Assembly (NCBI GenBank): GCA_900291925.1
Contig: UWYS01000002.1
Location: 1,116,001 to 1,180,000, forward strand
From: Thecaphora thlaspeos
Taxonomy: Eukaryota; Basidiomycota; Ustilaginomycetes; Urocystidales; Glomosporiaceae
Direction: 5' to 3'
Length of the DNA: 64,000 bases
Positions within the stretch are counted from its first letter, which is position 1, and each line of letters begins with the position of its first letter. A program made the translations under genes and the position numbers. The notes below the pieces were generated by a model, which saw only the letters and a program-made list of their open reading frames with translations, did not search any database and had not been told where the DNA came from. Shown piece by piece: positions 1-9,170 of the stretch.

Positions 1-691
1 AAGCCAAGAGGCTGGCTCGCCTTCGTGTCCCGCGGAGAAGAGTTTTCGATCGTGTCCATCTCGCGGATCTTGGAGCGCTCCGGGAGGAATTCGATGTCGT
101 CGTCGGAATCGAAGGCGACCACGCGCTTCGGGGGATCGGCGCCCCGCCTGCCGCGCTGCCCGCTCGATGGCGTCGGCACGGCTGCGTGTCTCGCCACTGG
201 GCGCCTCGCGGTTTGCACAAAGTCTTGGTCATCGTCGGAGTCTGAGATGATGATGATGTAGCGGTCGTCGCTGGCCTGCGCGTGGGATGATGAGAAGGGA
301 TGTGCAGGGGCGAAGGAGCAGGACGTGTGCGGATGCGCGTGGAGTGGGGGACGACGGTCGTAGCGAGAAGGAAAGGGGAGAAGAGGAGAGAGACAGGTAA
401 GCATACAGGGGTGTGGCGGTTAGTGAGGCAGGAGCAGAAAGACGCGGCTTGGCTGATAGGCAGGCCTGCTGAGCCAGAAAGCGGCCTGGTTCTAAGCGGA
501 TGCGAGCGCCTGCCGCCTTTGTTTCTCACCTTCTTTGATGCTGCTGCTGGGACTGGAGCGTGGCTGGAGCTGGAAGAATGGCCCGAGGCGAGCTGCTGCA
601 GCCGACTGAGCAGCGTCGAAGGAGGGTCGGCCGCGCCGTCCGTCGGCTGCTGCTGCTTCGAGGGGCTCTCTTTGTCTTTGATGGGCGACAT
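1..691 (-). CDS. Partial nuclear-type acidic protein with SUMO-interaction-like motif
   Basis: The 5' part of a gene that runs off the left edge. Exon 1 is 691-530 (54 codons, starting MSPIKDKE). The intron is 529-276 (GTGAGA donor, GCGCAG acceptor) and exon 2 runs from 275 to beyond base 1 with reading phase kept. The roughly 145 visible residues are disordered: a Gln/Ser-rich start, then four isoleucines (about 61-64) followed directly by a Ser/Asp run (65-70), then a second Val-Val-Ala-Phe plus DSDDD patch at about 106-114. A hydrophobic core next to an acidic/Ser tract is the usual form of a SUMO-interacting motif, found in SUMO-targeted ubiquitin ligases and DNA-repair scaffolds. No catalytic domain lies in the window, so I give no function. 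The model is supported by the open frame on both sides of a clean intron. Confidence 0.6.
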   Translation of the reverse strand, partial: MSPIKDKESPSKQQQPTDGAADPPSTLLSRLQQLASGHSSSSSHAPVPAAASKKVRNKGGRRSHPLRTRPLSGSAGLPISQAASFCSCLTNRHTPVCLPVSLLFSPFLLATTVVPHSTRIRTRPAPSPLHIPSHHPTRRPATTATSSSSQTPTMTKTLCKPRGAQWRDTQPCRRHRAGSAAGGAPIPRSAWSPSIPTTTSNSSRSAPRSARWTRSKTLLRGTRRRASLLA

Positions 692-1174
692 CTTGTCGGC
701 TTTAAGTCATTCCTTCTTTCTTTCCTTGCTTCTTTCCTTGTTTCCGGTATCCTTTGTGAGGTGTGGGGAGAGAGGGAGAAGGGGAGGGAGAGGGCGGAGG
801 TGGTGTTGTGTGGCGTGGCGCAGCGGCGAAAGAGAACGGCCTTTTGAAATGGAGATCGATGGAAAGGGACGGAAGGAGGGTCCCGACGGCCTCTTCTCCT
901 CTCCTGCTTTTGTTCCCTGCGTGTCCTTTTGTCGTGAGAAGCGGGCCGATGTTAGAGAAGCTAGGTCGATGCTGATCAGCGTCTTGAAGCGCCGATCCAA
1001 GGGGGAGCGATGGAGAGGCGAGGCTGAGAGGGCAGGTCCGTTAGCTTATCGGAGCTCGCCGCCAGAAAGGGTCCGTGTGTTTGCATGTGTCTGGGGAGTG
1101 ATGTTGGATTCACGCGCGGGCCAGCCAAGCACTCGAGGCCGCACGCTCTCTTTGCCTTGCTTATGTAAGCAAGC
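692..1174. other. Upstream region of the left-edge gene
   Basis: No gene supported. The stretch next to the ATG is A/G-rich on the + strand, so it is pyrimidine-rich on the minus strand, as is common for leaders here. Long open frames on the + strand are arginine/glycine-rich shadows without splice or domain support. Confidence 0.5.
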
Positions 1175-1235
1175 GCTGGCCAGCGGAAACTGATAGCGAC
1201 ACGAACGCGATTCACTATTGGCACGGACAATTTGA
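1175..1235 (+). repeat. Left terminal inverted repeat of MULE-like element
   Basis: About 60 bases beginning with the palindromic CTGGCCAG. Pairs with the inverted copy at 2430-2371 with about 85 percent identity by eye. Confidence 0.75.
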
Positions 1236-1616
1236 GCGGGACCGAGAATTTCAGAATGTTCTGCCCCTTTTTTGAGGTGGAAGCCGGGAAACCTTTGGGA
1301 ATCTCCCGCCCGCTTCTGATTGAGGCGGGGCCCAGCAAGACTCAAGGCCTGAATTTTAAGGAGTTACACCCATGTGTCTCTAGCTCTGTGATCACTGGAC
1401 CATTTGAAGTTTTTCACATTCTGTGACACTCTTCCTGTCCTTGTGAAGGCTATTAGGCTTGTAATGGCCAGCTTAGTCCAGCAGTTGAGCAGCCAGAAGC
1501 ACATGACTGTGTGGCAGAATATTTAGTATGTTACACCCATGTGCCTCTAGCTCAGCAAGATCTGAATCAATTCAAGTAGTCCAAGGTCAGTTGCACTTGG
1601 TGGACTCTACTGAGTG

Positions 1617-2364
1617 TCAAGAGTCCATCTGTTGCCAAATCGAAAAACTAGTCAAAGTGAAGAAGGCTTCAGGGACAGTTTGGTTGAGCTGCCACTTCCT
1701 TTTAGCAGCAGCATTGTTATTGTAGATGTCCCTTGCAATGGCATTGACCTGCTGGGTGGTGCTTGAAGCTGCCTTATTGCAGAGAGAGGCAAGGATCTGC
1801 CTTGCCTGTACTCTTGTACTTGCAAGGCAATTGACCTGAGTGAGCTGCTCAACAGAGAGACAGGGGAGGGTTGGGTGGGCAGTTGCAGCACTTGCAGGAT
1901 GGTTGTGTGTCAAGCAGCCATGGCAGGTAACCACTTGCCAGCTGCTCACTCCATCCTCTTGAGCCAAGACCTCAAAGGGACAGCCCAACTGCATGGTGTT
2001 GGTTTGCTGTTGCTGCTCCTTGCCAACAATAGCCTAGTCTCAAAGCTGGCCTTCTTGGTTGCATCTGTAGATGATGTACTGGGTTTTGTTGCAGTACATC
2101 CCCAAGTTTTTTGCTACAAATGCAAAGCTTTGTTTGACAGCCCAGTCTTTGAGCATACTGTACATGCGGTCCTTGTTGGGAAAACATGTGCTGGGGCATG
2201 GGGTTGGGGTGATGTGGGGAGTGCTGGACATTGTGAGCAGTGGTGTTGTTTGTGAGAGCAGGATGGTGGTGGCAAGAGTTGGTGTTGGCATCAAGGACTG
2301 GCATCGGTGTTGGTGTTGGCGGGGTGGAGCTAACAAGGGTGCTCCTGATAACATTTTGGACCAA
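1617..2364 (-). pseudogene. Transposase N-terminal fragment (FAR1/MULE-like), two in-frame stops
   Basis: One minus-strand frame can be followed from about 2364 to 1617. It first shows a stretch like the FAR1-type DNA-binding domain: MLKDWAVKQSFAFVAKN, a run of polar residues, then YRCNQEGQL. Two stop codons three codons apart (TGA at about 2042-2040, TAG at about 2036-2034) interrupt it. It resumes with a cysteine followed by PFEVLAQ, then a Trp and an HNHP motif; the pattern CPF-x-V, W, HNHP is typical of these transposases. The frame ends at 1617 before any DDE catalytic core. The frame does not shift across the stops, which points to recent point decay of a once-intact exon. The frame upstream to 2624 crosses the inverted terminus and is not part of the original protein. 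Confidence 0.62.
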
Positions 2365-2370
2365 GAATTC

Positions 2371-2430
2371 CCAATTTGTCCATGCCAGTATTGAATTGCG
2401 TCCGTGTCCCTATTAGTTTCCCTGGCCAGC
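2371..2430 (-). repeat. Right terminal inverted repeat of MULE-like element
   Basis: Inverted partner of 1175-1235; shares the motifs GGAAACT, GACACG and TGGCAYGGACAA in the same order when read on the minus strand. Confidence 0.75.
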
Positions 2431-2695
2431 CCGTCGTGTGGAGCAAAACCGGAAAGTCGATGCCGCCGGAATGGGAAAGCGGCACTCCTGCCGTGGACCT
2501 GCATGCCCGGCGCCTGGCTGCCATGCTTCGGCCCATATCTTTTTCTTCTTCCACCGCCACCGCCACCACCGACGTTACCATCATCGTCCCAGCAGCCCTT
2601 CCTGCAGTAATTTTCACAAGGCAAAACCCTAGCCAGCTACCCTTGCTCCGCTTTGCTCCCCAAGCTTCGGCAGCTCACCGCCAGACACCACTAGG

Positions 2696-5600
2696 ATGGG
2701 CATCAGGGAAACGCTCAAGAAGCACACCGACGTCGGGGTGCTCAAGCAGTCGATGAGCCGCCTTGGCGTCAGCGTCGCCACCGCTTGGAACCCGGATCAT
2801 CGGCACGACGAGGAGCACGAAAAGGAGGAGGACCGGAAACGCCAGGCCATCAGGGACTTGCACCGCTTCAACAGCTATGCGAACACTCGCGAGGAGAACC
2901 AAGTGGCGTGGTACAGCGACGGGCTCGACTATTTCTGGGCGCTGTCCGAGATGATCGACCGCGCGGAGGACAGGTAAGCTGTGATGAAGCCGAGTCTCGT
3001 TATATCGTGTATCTGACCGCGACCTCGCCTCGTACCCTTGCCGCCATTCCTCCCCACACGGCCATGGCATTCAGCATCTTCATCCTTGACTGGTGGCTCA
3101 CGCCGGAGCTGTACCTTCGACGGCCTCCCGCGCTCTTCCCGGAGTGGCGCCTTGACCGGCTCCTCCAGCGCAAGGCGGAGCAGGGCGTACGCATCTTCGT
3201 CATGGTCTATAAGGAGGTCACGCAGTCTATGACGCTGTCGTCGGCCCACACCAAACACTACCTCGAGGGCCTGCACGAGAACATCTGCGTCGCCCGACAT
3301 CCCGACCACCTCGGCGGAGAAGTGGTCCTGTATTGGAGCCACCATGACAAAGTCGTAGTCGTCGATCAGGAACTGGCGGCAGTCGGAGGTCTCGACATCT
3401 GCTTCGGACGCTGGGACTCGCCAGCCCATCCGTTTGCCGATGTCCACCCGACCCAGCTTCTCGAGCGCACAACCTTTCCCGGCCAGGACTACAACAATGC
3501 GCGCGTCGAGGACTTCCAGAACGTCGGCGAGTGGAGCTCGAATCAGCAATCATCGGCCGAGATAGGAAGGATGCCCTGGCACGACGTCCACGCCATCCTC
3601 CAGGGTCCCTCGGCCCTCGACGTCGCTCAGAATTTCGTCGAGAGGTGGAACCACTTCAAGGGCCAGAAGTATGAGCACGACCCCCACTACCCTTACCTGG
3701 CGTTCCCGCACGGAGGCGATCCGGCAGAGGAGAGCGACCTCAACTGGAAGAGCGTCTCGCTGCATCCCCACACGGCCAAGTTCCATCGCATGAGCCAGCA
3801 CTTCAAGCACCCGTTCAACCCCGAGCACCGCGAATCGCGCCTCGAACGGCCGGACCCGCTCGAGCCCGGGACGTGCGCCGTGCAGCTTTTGCGGTCTGCT
3901 GGAGACTGGAGCTCTGGTGAGTGCCTCTTTAGACGTTGCTTGCGCGCAGCCGAGCTGAGCCCGCCAGCGCAGACCAGGCAAACCAGAGCGTGATTTGCTG
4001 ACGTTCGACGTCTATCTGAATCCCTTCTCATCCCAGGAATTCTGACTGAGGACTCGATTCAGAGGGCGTACATCCAGATGATCCGGGAGGCAAACCACTG
4101 CATCTACATCGAGAACCAGGTGAGCGTGCGAAACTGAACAGCGACGGGCGAACGATGCTGTACCCGGGGCTGACCAAGATCGCTCGACCTCTGCGGACGG
4201 CTCTGGCTACGTTCAGTTCTTCGTCACGTCGACAGAACCCGGAGGATCGGTCAACAACCAGATTGGCGCGGCCCTCGTCGAGAGGATCGTCGCGGCGCAC
4301 CAGAGCGGCAAGCGCTTCAAGGTCGTCGTCGTGATCCCTACCATCCCGTGCTTTGCCGGCAAGTTTGACGCCACCTCTAGCATCCGCTGCATCATGAACC
4401 ATCAGTACAAGGGCATCTGCCGCGGCGGCAAGTCGATCTGCGGCCGCCTTCGAGACGCTGGTGTCAATCCGGATGACTACATCTCCTTCTACAATCTGCG
4501 CGGCTACGACCGCATCAACACGGCACCTATCCGGCACATGGAGGAACAGAGCGGTGTCTCGTTCCACGAGGCGCAGGTGGCGCTGGCGCGCATCTTCCTT
4601 GGCGATCACGGCTATCAGTCCGGTTCCAAGAAGGTCGCTATCAAGAAGGCGGCCGTCTCGAGCGAGCCGGGCCCGGACAAGGGCAAGGCGGTCAAGGTTG
4701 CCGAAGTCGAGATGCCGGCCACCGAGGAGGAGGCGCACGCCATCCTCCGCCGCTTTCAGGACGCCGCGCCAGAAGACTGCCGTCATGTCCGCGATTCCAT
4801 CGCCACAAACGTCTTGCATGGTCACGGCGACACCACGACAGAACCCTGGTGGGGCACCGAGGACGAAAAAGCAAACTACGTCACCGAGGGGGTCTACATC
4901 CACTCGAAGCTGATGATCTGCGACGACCTCAAGGTGAGTCCTCTTAGCCGAAGTCCCGTCGTGAATTTTGAGCACCGTCCACTGACCTTGCCCACGTCTT
5001 GTTCGCGGCCGCAAATTACTTTCAGGTCTTGATTGGCTCGGCCAACATCAACGATCGCAGCCAGATGGGCGACCGCGATTCGGAGACGGCCATGGTGATT
5101 GAAGACCGCGACCTTGTCGAGACGAAGATGAACGGTCAGCGCTACATGGCGTCGCGGTTCGCCTCGACCTTCCGCAAGAGGCTCTGGAGGCAGCACCTCG
5201 GCATGATCGACAAGGAGGAGTGCACGCCCGAAGACAGCCAGCACTTCCCAACGCAAGCCATGCGGGCGCCGCCGCACTGGCGCCTCGACCCGAATCGCGA
5301 GGCCTACCGCCCCGACTTCGAGGAGCTCGTCGAGGACCCGCTGGGCGAAGAGATCGAGGCGATCTGGAAGCGGCAGGCGGCTGACAACACCGAGGTGTAC
5401 GACGAGCTGTTCAGGATCGTGCCGACCGACAAGGTCAGGACGTGGAAGGATTACCACGCCCACTTCCCCAAGCCTCCGATCAAGTGAGTCTCGCTGCTGA
5501 GCCGGTATTCTGCAGACCCGAGTCTCGAATGCGTTTGCTGATCGCACCCTCAAACCGCTTGTAACATCCTCTTCGACAGGACTGGCCACATCGCGGACCC

Positions 5601-5824
5601 ATCGATGCCGCTCGACCGCATCAAGCAGAGGCTCTCGACCGTTCGAGGCCACCTGGTCAACTTCCCTATGCAGTTCATGGCAGATGAAAAGGTGAGCTCA
5701 CTGGCCGCTCTGCGTTACATTGGCCTCCAACCCTTGTCTCTGACTGCGTCCTTCCTCCCTATTCGCACAGCTCGACGAAGAGACGATCGAAGTCAACCCT
5801 CGTACCCTACCGGTCTACCTTTGA
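2696..5824 (+). CDS. PLD1: Phospholipase D (two HKD motifs)
   Basis: Hydrolyses phosphatidylcholine to phosphatidic acid and choline at membranes. Seven exons: 2696-2973, 3075-3916, 4037-4119, 4217-4933, 5026-5483, 5580-5691 and 5771-5824, giving 847 residues with phase kept at every junction. The first HKD is H183, K185 and D190 in HHDKVVVVD, followed by a Gly-Gly-Leu-Asp turn. The second is H630, K632 and D637 in IHSKLMICD, followed by IGSANINDRS. The segment IFILDWWLTPELYLRRP and the partner block VVVIPTIPCFAGK are typical of the eukaryotic PLD1/Spo14 group. The N-terminus before the first HKD is short (about 180 residues), so the PX and PH domains of yeast Spo14 and mammalian PLD1 are absent. 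A charged insert (about 536-575) lies between IFLGDHGY and the second HKD. The start chosen is the first ATG of the exon, MGIRETLKKH. Confidence 0.93.
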
Positions 5825-8800
5825 GAGTCCGCCTTGCCCTTCTCTTGTTGTCGAGGTTGTCTCAGTGTGTTCGTTTGTAGCCCTAGCCCGCGTGCTCGTT
5901 TTGCTGTAATTGATTGCTCGACCTACTTCGTCGAGTGCGTCTGTCCGTGAGCTTCCCAGGGAGGTTCCGATAACGTTCTAGTGAGCGAGGCAGAGGGAAC
6001 ACTGTCCGGCCGTGAGCTTGTCTCGTGCTAGGCCCTGTCGATCCGGTCAGCCCGCAAAGGAAGCCAGCGTCGCTGGAACGTCATCTCTCACCGGACGAGC
6101 ACTTGGCAAGGGCAGCCATAGTACAACCTTCCTGCGACCGATGAGCGAGGCGACCGTTCTCGATCCGGTTCCGGTCGTCTCACGTCAAACGACATCGACC
6201 ATCGGCATCAAAAGCAAGGATCCGGCAAAACTCTCGCACCACGCGGACCCCATCTTCGCGTGTTGGTCACCGTTCCTCTCTCCATGCGAGAAGGTAAGAT
6301 CAGGGCGGTAGAGTTGTGCCAAGAAAGTCAGGGGAGGAAAAGGGAGGACGTGATTTGGCAACAAGACGAGGGTTCTGGAAAGAGACATGTCACGTCATGC
6401 TGACATGCGTTGCCGTTGCAGATGTCGAGAGGATCCGATTTGCGGAGATGCATCACGTCGAAAGTCGGGATGTTGGAAGCAGACCTTCTCAAAAGACCTG
6501 CCGACAGAGGACATCCTTGCCACTTGTTAAAAGTCGTCAGCTAATTGATTGGTGCTGCTCTAGACATCGTTGCGGTGCGAGTATCCGTGCATGCGATCCG
6601 ATAGAAGCGCGGCGAAGCACAAGATGTGAAGGCCAGGAAGGAAGAGGCGCAGCACAGAGGCCCAAGCGCCCAAAGTCATAACGTTCAAGAGACATCGGCG
6701 CAAGAAGGTAACCATCATTGTGCGTTCGATATGGTTTCGTCTGAGATGATCCACCGGGGGCGATCGCTAGAAATGCAGGAACTCGATCAAGACAAAGAAG
6801 ATGCGGAACATACGGCGATGCTTCCATCGGATGGTCGGGCGTCTATGCGCATTTTCGTTCTTCTGCGAGATCTCGTCGGTTCTGTGCCGCTTCGACGACG
6901 ACCCATGCGGGTCCAGGCAGAAGCACCTTTACGACATGCTCAAGCGTGCATGTCGGCGGCGATCGTCCGTCCAAATGGTTCCTCATGTTCGTCCGACGGA
7001 CGAATGCCAGCATGTCCATCCCAAGAGGCCGTCGGGCTTCGCAGGGGTCTACGCCGACTGTTCGTTGATCTTTGCTTGCGCGGGCGGAGCGAAGTTGTGC
7101 AGATTTCTGTGGGTGCCCTTGGCCGCCCCGGCTGCCTCGTGGCGACCACCCAAGCTGCCTCTCGAACGGTGGTACAGAAGACTCATGCCGGAGGTGGTCA
7201 TCGTCAGATGTAGGCCGACGAGTCACTTTACCCGGCGCCGGATGGCAGGTCTGAGTGGTCTGTGACGACGCGCATCGACGAAGTCGGTACATAGCTTTGC
7301 TTGTTGGCGGATCGCACTGGTGCAGCGTTGAACTAGACGGAACAAGAGGCTTGGGACGGTGGTGAGCTCTCGTGACCTGATCGAGGCAAGTGGTCTGATG
7401 AGCTCGAGCGACATGATGCTGCGAGTGACGAAAAGGTGGACCAAGCAGACAAGTCACGAGCCAGTCCGCTGCGTTGATGCTCGTAATGTACCACTCGGAT
7501 CGGATTGCTCCTTGGCAACCAGAAGAGCAACGCAGTGTGCCAAGAGGGGGCGAGGCCTGGAGGATGTTACTTGCGTACTTATGTAAATGTCGGCATCGGC
7601 CGGCCTTGGCGAGAGCAAGCGGGGGAGCCTCTCTTCCTCCGAGTGAAGCTCTTGGGCCTGTAGACCTGTCGCTCTGTGCGGCACATGTACTGGTGCCATG
7701 AGCGGCCTGAGGTCGCGGCGACAGTCGAAAGGCAGGCGGAGCGGCTGCTAACCCTGACCTGATCTGACCTGATCTGACCTGATCTGACCTGACCGAACCT
7801 GACCGGGCCTGACCCTGAAAGCCTTGAGGTGGCGGGCCATCCATTCCGAAGTCGCGCCCAGGTCGCGAGCTGAGCCTTTGCGAGTCCAACAGGCAGCCAA
7901 GCAATCGACGCTCCGCCGACAAAGGCAGTATGTACGTGGACGGTGCGTCCCGCAAAGAGCGAATGCAGCCGAGAAGACCCTGTTTCGAAGCTCGTATGAA
8001 GGCTTGCTCGGCTTGATTGCTTGGACTAGCCTGCTTAACAGCGTCCGGGGTCGCTGGAAGTGGAATGAGTACAGTAACTACACACCATACAAGCTTTTGT
8101 AGCTTCCTTCAACCGGTCTCGGTCGCATCCAGAAGAAGGGCTGGCATGGAGGGGAGATGGGTGTAGTAAAAGGAGCCGGCCTTGTCGTTCATTCCGTCAT
8201 GTCACAGAGTCGTACTGTGGCGGGATGGCCCGGCGTCGGCATTCGATAGGTGGGAGTCACTTGCGTCCCGAGAGCTTTGGGGTATCGGAGGAGAGGCGTC
8301 GCAAGGCCCATGAAAGGAGTACTACGACTTGCAGCATCGCCCGCCTTGGCAAGGTAAGGCAAGGCAGGTCAGGGTCCCCGTCAAAGAGAAGACCTCGCCC
8401 TTCCCCTGCTCTCGTCTGGCAGCCTTCGTGTCTGCGTCCATCTCCGTCGCCACCGCCACCACCACCATCACCAGCGTTGTGTGCTCGCCATCATCGCCTT
8501 CGCTCATCTGCTCGTTCACTCGCCTTTGCCAGTCACGCCGCGTACGTACAGAGACGAAGAAACCGGCCGTATCTGATCCACCGCACACGCCCGCTTTGCC
8601 GTCGTGCCGTCGTGCCACGGCTCGCCCAGCCCACATCATTCGGCGCAGCCGCGCCCACACTCGCACAGCTCAGAAAAGGCTGCAATCCCGCCTCTACCGC
8701 GGCCCGACCCGCTTGACTCGCGACAATCACGAATCGACGCACTTCTATCACGCCCGGGCCGGGTCCCTTTGTCGAGTGGCGCGCAAAGACGCTTGCTGAA

Positions 8801-9170
8801 CGCCGGTTACCCTTGCAACTTGTCCGCCACATCGTACCTCGTGGTATCGAAGCAGCTTCGCACAGTGGTGAGTAGACAATAGGGTGGCGTTGTCGACAGC
8901 AGAAGAGGGGAGTCATGGCGTAGCCTACCCACCTAGTGGGGCGTGCAGCGCCGCGCTGTTATGGCTAACCTTCGTTCCGGCTCGTCCACCTACCTGACAA
9001 TGGAAACGCTGGCCATTGCTGGCTGACTTCCCTTTCTGCTTATCGTCAAATTATGTTGTGATTGCCTCTCTAGCACCGGCTCCTTTTCGCCCACGGCAAG
9101 GGTCAAAAGGGAGGTTGGCGTGAGTCGGATCAGCCGGCCCTGACTAGCTTGGACGCTCACCCACTGCACG
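5825..9170. other. Gene-poor 3.3 kb stretch
   Basis: No gene with domain or splice support. It contains the 3' flank of the phospholipase gene, a 10-base tandem repeat (7754-7816), a 371-codon minus-strand open frame (7955-6843) of unlikely composition, and, from about 8740, a possible upstream exon or leader of the next gene (open frame, GTGAGT donor just after 8874). Confidence 0.5.
7754..7816. repeat. 10-base minisatellite (unit GATCTGACCT)
   Basis: Three perfect consecutive copies of GATCTGACCT at 7761-7790, flanked by degenerate copies (GACCGAACCT, GACCGGGCCT) for about six units in all. The period is not a multiple of three, which argues against a coding role. Confidence 0.9.

Larger units (their letters stand above)
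1175..2430. mobile_element. Decayed MULE-like DNA transposon with inverted termini
   Basis: The left end, starting GCTGGCCAGCGGAAACT at 1175, recurs in inverted orientation at 2430 going down, as GCTGGCCAGGGAAACT. About 60 bases of each end align with only nine differences, both reading inward. The roughly 1.26 kb between carries a broken minus-strand reading frame resembling the N-terminal part of FAR1/MULE transposases. Base usage and protein composition differ from neighbouring genes (more AT, Gln/Thr/His-rich). A direct repeat starting GTTACACCCATGTG lies at 1364-1387 and 1529-1553. I see no convincing target-site duplication, so the element is old or its edges are slightly off. It is too short for a complete transposase and is probably a nonautonomous or truncated copy. 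Confidence 0.7.

Noticed and set aside
300..1193. 297-codon + strand open frame
   Set aside because: It runs antisense to the real exon 691-530 and its intron and is Arg/Gly/Ser-rich without any motif.
4028..5014. 328-codon minus-strand frame
   Set aside because: Antisense shadow of phospholipase D exons; it spans their introns without splice logic.
7754..7816. CRISPR-like array
   Set aside because: The units are 10 bases long and directly adjacent with no spacers; it is a minisatellite, and the genome is fungal.
6843..7955. 371-codon minus-strand open frame
   Set aside because: It crosses the 10-base minisatellite, has random-looking composition, no domain, no splice partners and competing frames. 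In GC-rich DNA such frames arise by chance.
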